Assembly (NCBI RefSeq): GCF_002737765.1
Contig: NZ_PEGG01000095.1
Coordinates: forward strand, 1 to 9,928
Source of the DNA: Caulobacter sp. B11
GTDB taxonomy: Bacteria > Pseudomonadota > Alphaproteobacteria > Caulobacterales > Caulobacteraceae
Direction of reading: 5' to 3'
Length of the DNA stretch: 9,928 nt
Shown: one piece after another, positions 7,309 through 9,928 of the stretch
Layout of the letters: every line of letters starts with the position of its first letter
How positions within the stretch are numbered: the stretch's first letter is position 1
Notes under the pieces: generated by a model
Databases searched by the model: none
Told to the model about the DNA's origin: nothing
What the model saw: only the letters and a program-made list of their open reading frames with translations
Translations under genes and position numbers: made by a program

Positions 7309-7508
7309 TCAGCGGGCGAACCGCCGGATCGGCGAGTCGGCCCGCCGCGTGCGGAACACCTGGATGGCCAGGCGGGGCCGCACCACGAACAGCCCGGCCA
7401 GGACCAGCAGCACAAGGCCATAATGCGCCGCCCCGACCAGCCCGCCGGGACGTCCCGGCCGGACGGCGCGGGGGTGAAGACGGTCGGCGACAGGGCGAAA
7501 TCAGTCAT
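7309..7508 (-). pseudogene. Small one-helix membrane protein, unidentified, one frame slip
   Basis: A short gene of about 66 residues with a strong ribosome site. The first 27 codons read MTDFALSPTVFTPAPSGRDV and on to WSG; then a missing G in the run at 7431-7434 shifts the frame. Repaired, it continues AAHYGLVLLVLAGLFVVRPR and ends QVFRTRRADSPIRRFAR with a stop at 7309-7311. This gives a Pro-rich N-terminus, one hydrophobic helix (about residues 29-43) and an Arg-rich C-terminus, so by the positive-inside rule the tail is probably cytoplasmic. Without the repair the frame gives a Cys/Trp/Arg-rich run that looks non-coding. It precedes the DgcA-type gene by 54 bp on the same strand. I do not recognise a family and assign no function. 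Confidence 0.55.
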
Positions 7509-7635
7509 GGCTTCCTCCGGGAACCTCCAGACCCTGAAGGCTCCCTGCGCCACAAACGGACGTATGGCGCCGGCCGGGCGAATCCCTATCTGTCGCTCAC
7601 GCGTTAGACCTGTTCACCCAAAGCGAGTTGTCCGG
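7509..7635. other. Divergent intergenic region between the small membrane gene and the PHA-system gene
   Basis: These 127 bp must hold the leaders of two divergent genes. Apart from the GGAGG site nothing strong is visible. GTTAGACC near 7604-7611 loosely resembles a Caulobacter -10 on the plus strand, but no good -35 accompanies it, so no promoter is called. Confidence 0.4.
7514..7518 (-). promoter_or_regulatory. Strong ribosome binding site (GGAGG) of the small membrane protein
   Basis: GGAGG on the minus strand lies 5 nt before the ATG at 7508. It is the best Shine-Dalgarno in the window and fixes the start of the small gene at MTDFAL rather than at upstream in-frame codons. Confidence 0.6.
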
Positions 7636-7947
7636 ATGTCCAAGCCCATCACCGTCACCATTCCGCACCAACTGGGCGTCGCCGAGGCCCGGCGGCGCAT
7701 CGAGGAGGGCTTCGAGAAGCTGGGCGCCCAGGTCCCCGGCGGCATGGGCGATGTGCAAAAGCACTGGACCGGCGACACCATGACCTTCTCGGCCCTGGTC
7801 ATGGGCCAGACCATCAGCGGCTCCCTGGCCATCCTGGCCACGGCCGTCAATCTGGAGCTGGTGCTGCCTGGCCTGCTCGGCATGATCGCCGGCAAGATCA
7901 AGGGCCAGATGCAGAAGCAGGGAACCCTGCTGCTCGAAAAGAAGTAG
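7636..7947 (+). CDS. Polyhydroxyalkanoic acid system family protein
   Basis: A 103-residue protein starting MSKPITVTIPHQLGVAEA and ending QMQKQGTLLLEKK. The IPHxLGxxEARRRIEEGF opening, the central WTGDTMTFSALVMGQTISG strand region and the IAGKIKGQMQKQGTLLLEKK end match the small polyhydroxyalkanoic acid system family (PHA_gran_rgn), whose members are often found near PHA storage genes and may associate with granules. The biochemical role is not established. The ATG at 7636 is chosen over the in-frame upstream extension to 7423, because family similarity begins exactly there and the extension overlaps the divergent gene. The ribosome site is weak. It converges with the iron permease family gene, with about 11 bp between stops. 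No PHA synthase or depolymerase is in the window. Confidence 0.85.
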   Translation: MSKPITVTIPHQLGVAEARRRIEEGFEKLGAQVPGGMGDVQKHWTGDTMTFSALVMGQTISGSLAILATAVNLELVLPGLLGMIAGKIKGQMQKQGTLLLEKK

Positions 7948-7958
7948 CGCCCGGCCCC

Positions 7959-8520
7959 TCAGCTCTTGGGCTTCGCCTTGGGCTTGGGCTTGGCCTTGGT
8001 CGCCGCGGTCTTGGCGGGCTTGCCGGGCGCCGGCTTTGAGCCCGCCTTGGCGCGGGCCGCTTGGCCGCGGGCTCGGCCGCCGTCTTCGGGGCTTGCACGG
8101 CCTTCGCCCTGGAGGCGGCGCGGCCCCGGCGCGCGGCGCGTTCGGCGACGACCCTCTGCAGCGCGTCGGTCGCCGTCTTGGCGGTTTCGATGCAGCGCTC
8201 GTGGAACACATGCAGTTCCTGGTCGCTCAGCCGTTCGATGCCGACGAAGTCGTTCTCGGCCGCGAGGTCAGGATCAGTTCGTCGAGCTTGGTCTGCACCG
8301 CCTCGCCGTCGCGGTTCTGGGTGTTCTGGATCAGGAACACCATCAGGAAGGTGACGATCGTGGTGCCGGTGTTGATCACCAGCTGCCAGGTCTGGGAGAA
8401 CTTGAAGATCGGGCCGGTGACCGCCCAGGCCAGCACCACCAGCACGCAGACAATGAAGGCTCCGGGACTGCCGGTGATGCGCGCCGTGGCCGTCGCGAAT
8501 TTCGCGAAAAGCTTGTCCAT
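7959..8520 (-). pseudogene. Low-affinity iron permease family protein with Lys/Ala/Pro-rich tail, two frame slips
   Basis: A small inner-membrane protein of the low-affinity iron permease (Fet4-like) family. From MDKLFAKFATATARITGSPG it has two hydrophobic helices (about residues 20-37 and 47-65) and the characteristic FSQTWQLVINTGTTIVTFLMVFLIQNTQNRD core followed by KLDELI. A missing base near 8258-8265 shifts the frame; repaired, it continues AENDFVGIERLSDQELHVFHER. A second missing base near 8051-8062 precedes the tail, which then reads KAGSKPAPGKPAKTAATKAK and ends KPKAKPKS, with the stop at 7959-7961. The restored length is about 187 residues; the core is normal for the family and the basic repetitive tail is an addition. 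GAGGG lies 5 nt before the ATG at 8520. Bacterial members have little direct evidence for iron transport, so the role is only by family. Confidence 0.75.
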
Positions 8521-8525
8521 GTTCA

Positions 8526-8530
8526 CCCTC
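8526..8530 (-). promoter_or_regulatory. Ribosome binding site (GAGGG) of the iron permease family gene
   Basis: GAGGG on the minus strand, 5 nt before the ATG at 8520. It favours that start over the in-frame ATG at 8538, which lies upstream of the site. Confidence 0.5.
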
Positions 8531-8541
8531 GTGATCATGGC

Positions 8542-8547
8542 TATAAT
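8542..8547 (+). promoter_or_regulatory. Possible -10 box (TATAAT) for the antiporter gene
   Basis: A perfect TATAAT sits in the divergent gap 47 nt before the antiporter ATG. The nearest -35-like hexamer, TTCACC at 8522-8527, is only 14 nt away, so the promoter is tentative. The same AT-rich patch could also serve the divergent iron permease family gene. Confidence 0.35.
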
Positions 8548-8593
8548 GCCGAACGGGCCGTGTCGTTTCGCCGCCGTCGCGCGTTAAGAGCCA

Positions 8594-9851
8594 ATGTTCA
8601 ATCCCTATACGACCTTTCTGCTCGGCCTGGGCGTGGTTGTGCTGCTGGTCGCCTGGCTGCCCCTGGCTCTGCGCCGCCTGCCCCTGTCCCTGGCCATCCT
8701 CTGCGTAGCCATCGGCGTGGTGGTGTTTCACAGCGGCGCCCTGCCCTTCCGGCCCAATCCCCTGCGCTTTTCGACCCTGACCGAGCACCTGACCGAACTG
8801 GTGGTCATTGTCTCGCTGATGGGGGCCGGGCTGAAGATCGACCGGCGGCTGGGTTGGCGACGCTGGGAGTCGTCGTGGCGGCTGATCGCCATCACCATGC
8901 CCCTATCCATCGCCGGGGTGACCCTGATGGGCGTCTATGGCCTCGGCCTGGGACTGGCCTCGGCCCTGCTGCTGGGCGCGGTCCTGGCCCCGACCGATCC
9001 GGTCCTGGCCTCCGACGTCCAGGTCGGGCCGCCCCGGTCCGGCGAGGACGGCGAGACCCGCTTCGCCCTGACCTCCGAGGCCGGCCTCAATGACGGCTTC
9101 GCCTTTCCCTTCGTGCACCTGGCCATCCTTCTGACGGCGGCCGGCGGCATGGCCAACTGGGACCTGCTGGGCCCCTGGCTGCTCATGGACGTCGGCTGGC
9201 GGATCCTGGCCGGGATCGGGGTCGGCTGGCTGGTCGGCAAGGCCCTCGGCTGGGCGACCTTCAAGGCCCCGCGCGCCCGGCTGTCGGGAACCGGCGACGG
9301 CCTGGTCGCCCTGGGCGCCACCCTGGTGGCCTATGGCCTGACCGAAGCGGCCCACGGCTACGGCTTCCTGGCGGTGTTCGTCTCGGCCCTGACCCTGCGG
9401 GCCTCGGAGCGCGACCACGCCTTCCACGAGGCCATGCACGACTTCGCCGAGCAGGTAGAGCGGCTGCTGATGCTGCTGGTCCTGGTCCTGCTGGGCGGGG
9501 CCGTGGCCTCCGGCCTGCTGGCCCCCCTGACCTGGAAGGACGCCGCCTTCGGCCTGGCCCTGCTTCTCGTCGTCCGCCCCTGGCCGGCTGGATCGGCCTG
9601 ATCGGCGCGCCGCATTCACGCCGCGAGCGGGCCCTGGTGGCCTTCCTCGGCATTCGCGGCATCGGTTCGTTCTACTATCTGGCCTACGCCCTCAACCATG
9701 GCCGGTTCGAGACCTGGACCGCCTGTGGGCGATCACCGGCTTTGTGGTGCTGGGCTCGATCCTGATCCATGGCGTGACCTCGACGCCGCTGATGAAGCGC
9801 ATCGACGACTGGCGGTTCGCGGCCCCGGACCGGCGGCGTCCGCCGGAATAG
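8594..9851 (+). pseudogene. CPA1-type Na+/H+ antiporter, two frame slips near the 3' end
   Basis: A polytopic inner-membrane cation/proton antiporter that would exchange Na+ (or K+) for H+ in pH and salt homeostasis. The intact part (8594 to about 9577) has many hydrophobic helices and the CPA1 hallmarks APTDPVLASDV (T134, D135, D141) and SEAGLNDGFAFPF (N166, D167). A missing C in the run at 9577-9580 ends the open frame at 9601. Repaired, it continues RPLAGWIGLIGAPHSRRERA and then GIRGIGSFYYLAYALNHGRF, a typical late CPA1 helix. A second missing G at 9716-9717 is needed to join DRLWAITGFVVLGSILIHG and the end DRRRPPE, stop at 9849-9851. The restored length is about 419 residues, normal for short-tailed bacterial CPA1 proteins without a large C-terminal domain. 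As read, the product would lose the last 80 or so residues. The precise ion is not predictable. Confidence 0.88.
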
Positions 9852-9853
9852 CG

Positions 9854-9928
9854 CTACATCCGGCGGTCGTCGAAGTCGTGCCGGCCGGGGCTGAGGATCT
9901 GGCCCTGCTCGGCCTTGTGGTAGAACTG
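9854..9928 (-). CDS. C-terminal end of an unidentified protein (partial)
   Basis: The last 24 codons of a minus-strand gene that runs off the right edge, beginning QFYHKAEQGQILSPGRHD and ending FDDRRM, stop TAG at 9854-9856. All 24 codons end in G or C, as real genes here do, and the stop lies 2 bp from the antiporter stop, a tight convergent arrangement. Too little is visible to name a family. Confidence 0.55.
   Translation of the reverse strand, partial: QFYHKAEQGQILSPGRHDFDDRRM

Noticed and set aside
7423..7635. 71-residue N-terminal extension of the PHA-system protein
   Set aside because: It overlaps the divergent small gene and lacks family similarity, and the conserved protein begins at 7636.
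2401..9851. A single novel multi-gene system linking the dioxygenase, DUF1295, thiolase and DgcA genes
   Set aside because: The genes lie on different strands, are separated by repeats and separate promoters, and belong to unrelated pathways; nothing in the sequence joins them.

Overview
The window looks like chromosomal DNA from a high-GC alphaproteobacterium, most likely Caulobacterales (Caulobacter or Phenylobacterium type). The basis is the near-total G/C preference at third codon positions, the gene set, and short C/G-rich palindromic intergenic repeats. This is inference from protein style; no database was searched. No tRNA, rRNA, CRISPR, insertion sequence, phage or plasmid gene is visible.

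Layout. Positions 4-1154 (-) hold a membrane-anchored M15 (VanY-type) D,D-carboxypeptidase broken by six single-base frame slips. Diverging from it is an intact lipoprotein L,D-transpeptidase (1205-2404, +), followed by a carotenoid cleavage dioxygenase family gene (2401-3851, +, one frame slip). A composite palindromic repeat (3855-3962) separates this from a minus-strand series: a DUF1295/steroid 5-alpha-reductase-like membrane protein (3964-4755), a second composite repeat (about 4804-4927), an SCP-x-type thiolase (4928-6148) with its own consensus -10 box, a DgcA-type enolase-superfamily epimerase/racemase (6241-7254), and a small one-helix membrane protein (7309-7508, frame-slipped). Divergent from the small protein is a polyhydroxyalkanoic-acid-system protein (7636-7947, +). 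Convergent with that is a low-affinity iron permease family protein with a Lys/Ala/Pro-rich tail (7959-8520, -, two frame slips). Then come a CPA1 Na+/H+ antiporter (8594-9851, +, two frame slips) and, 2 bp further on, the C-terminal end of an unidentified minus-strand gene (9854-9928).

How the genes relate. The M15 peptidase and the L,D-transpeptidase are a divergent cell-wall pair about 50 bp apart: one trims D-Ala from peptidoglycan stem peptides, the other makes or exchanges cross-links. DgcA-type enzymes act on Ala-Glu dipeptides or N-acetyl-glutamate, so wall or D-amino-acid recycling is a loose theme. The thiolase and the PHA-system protein both point to acyl-CoA and storage metabolism. 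Nothing else ties the window into one system; it reads as ordinary core or near-core chromosome.

The main caution is the frame slips. Twelve clear single-base slips, eleven of them missing bases and most in or beside short C/G runs, break five genes, while four other genes with about 1,400 codons have none. Every broken gene keeps its catalytic or diagnostic residues once the frame is restored, so uncorrected sequencing errors are likelier than true pseudogenes.
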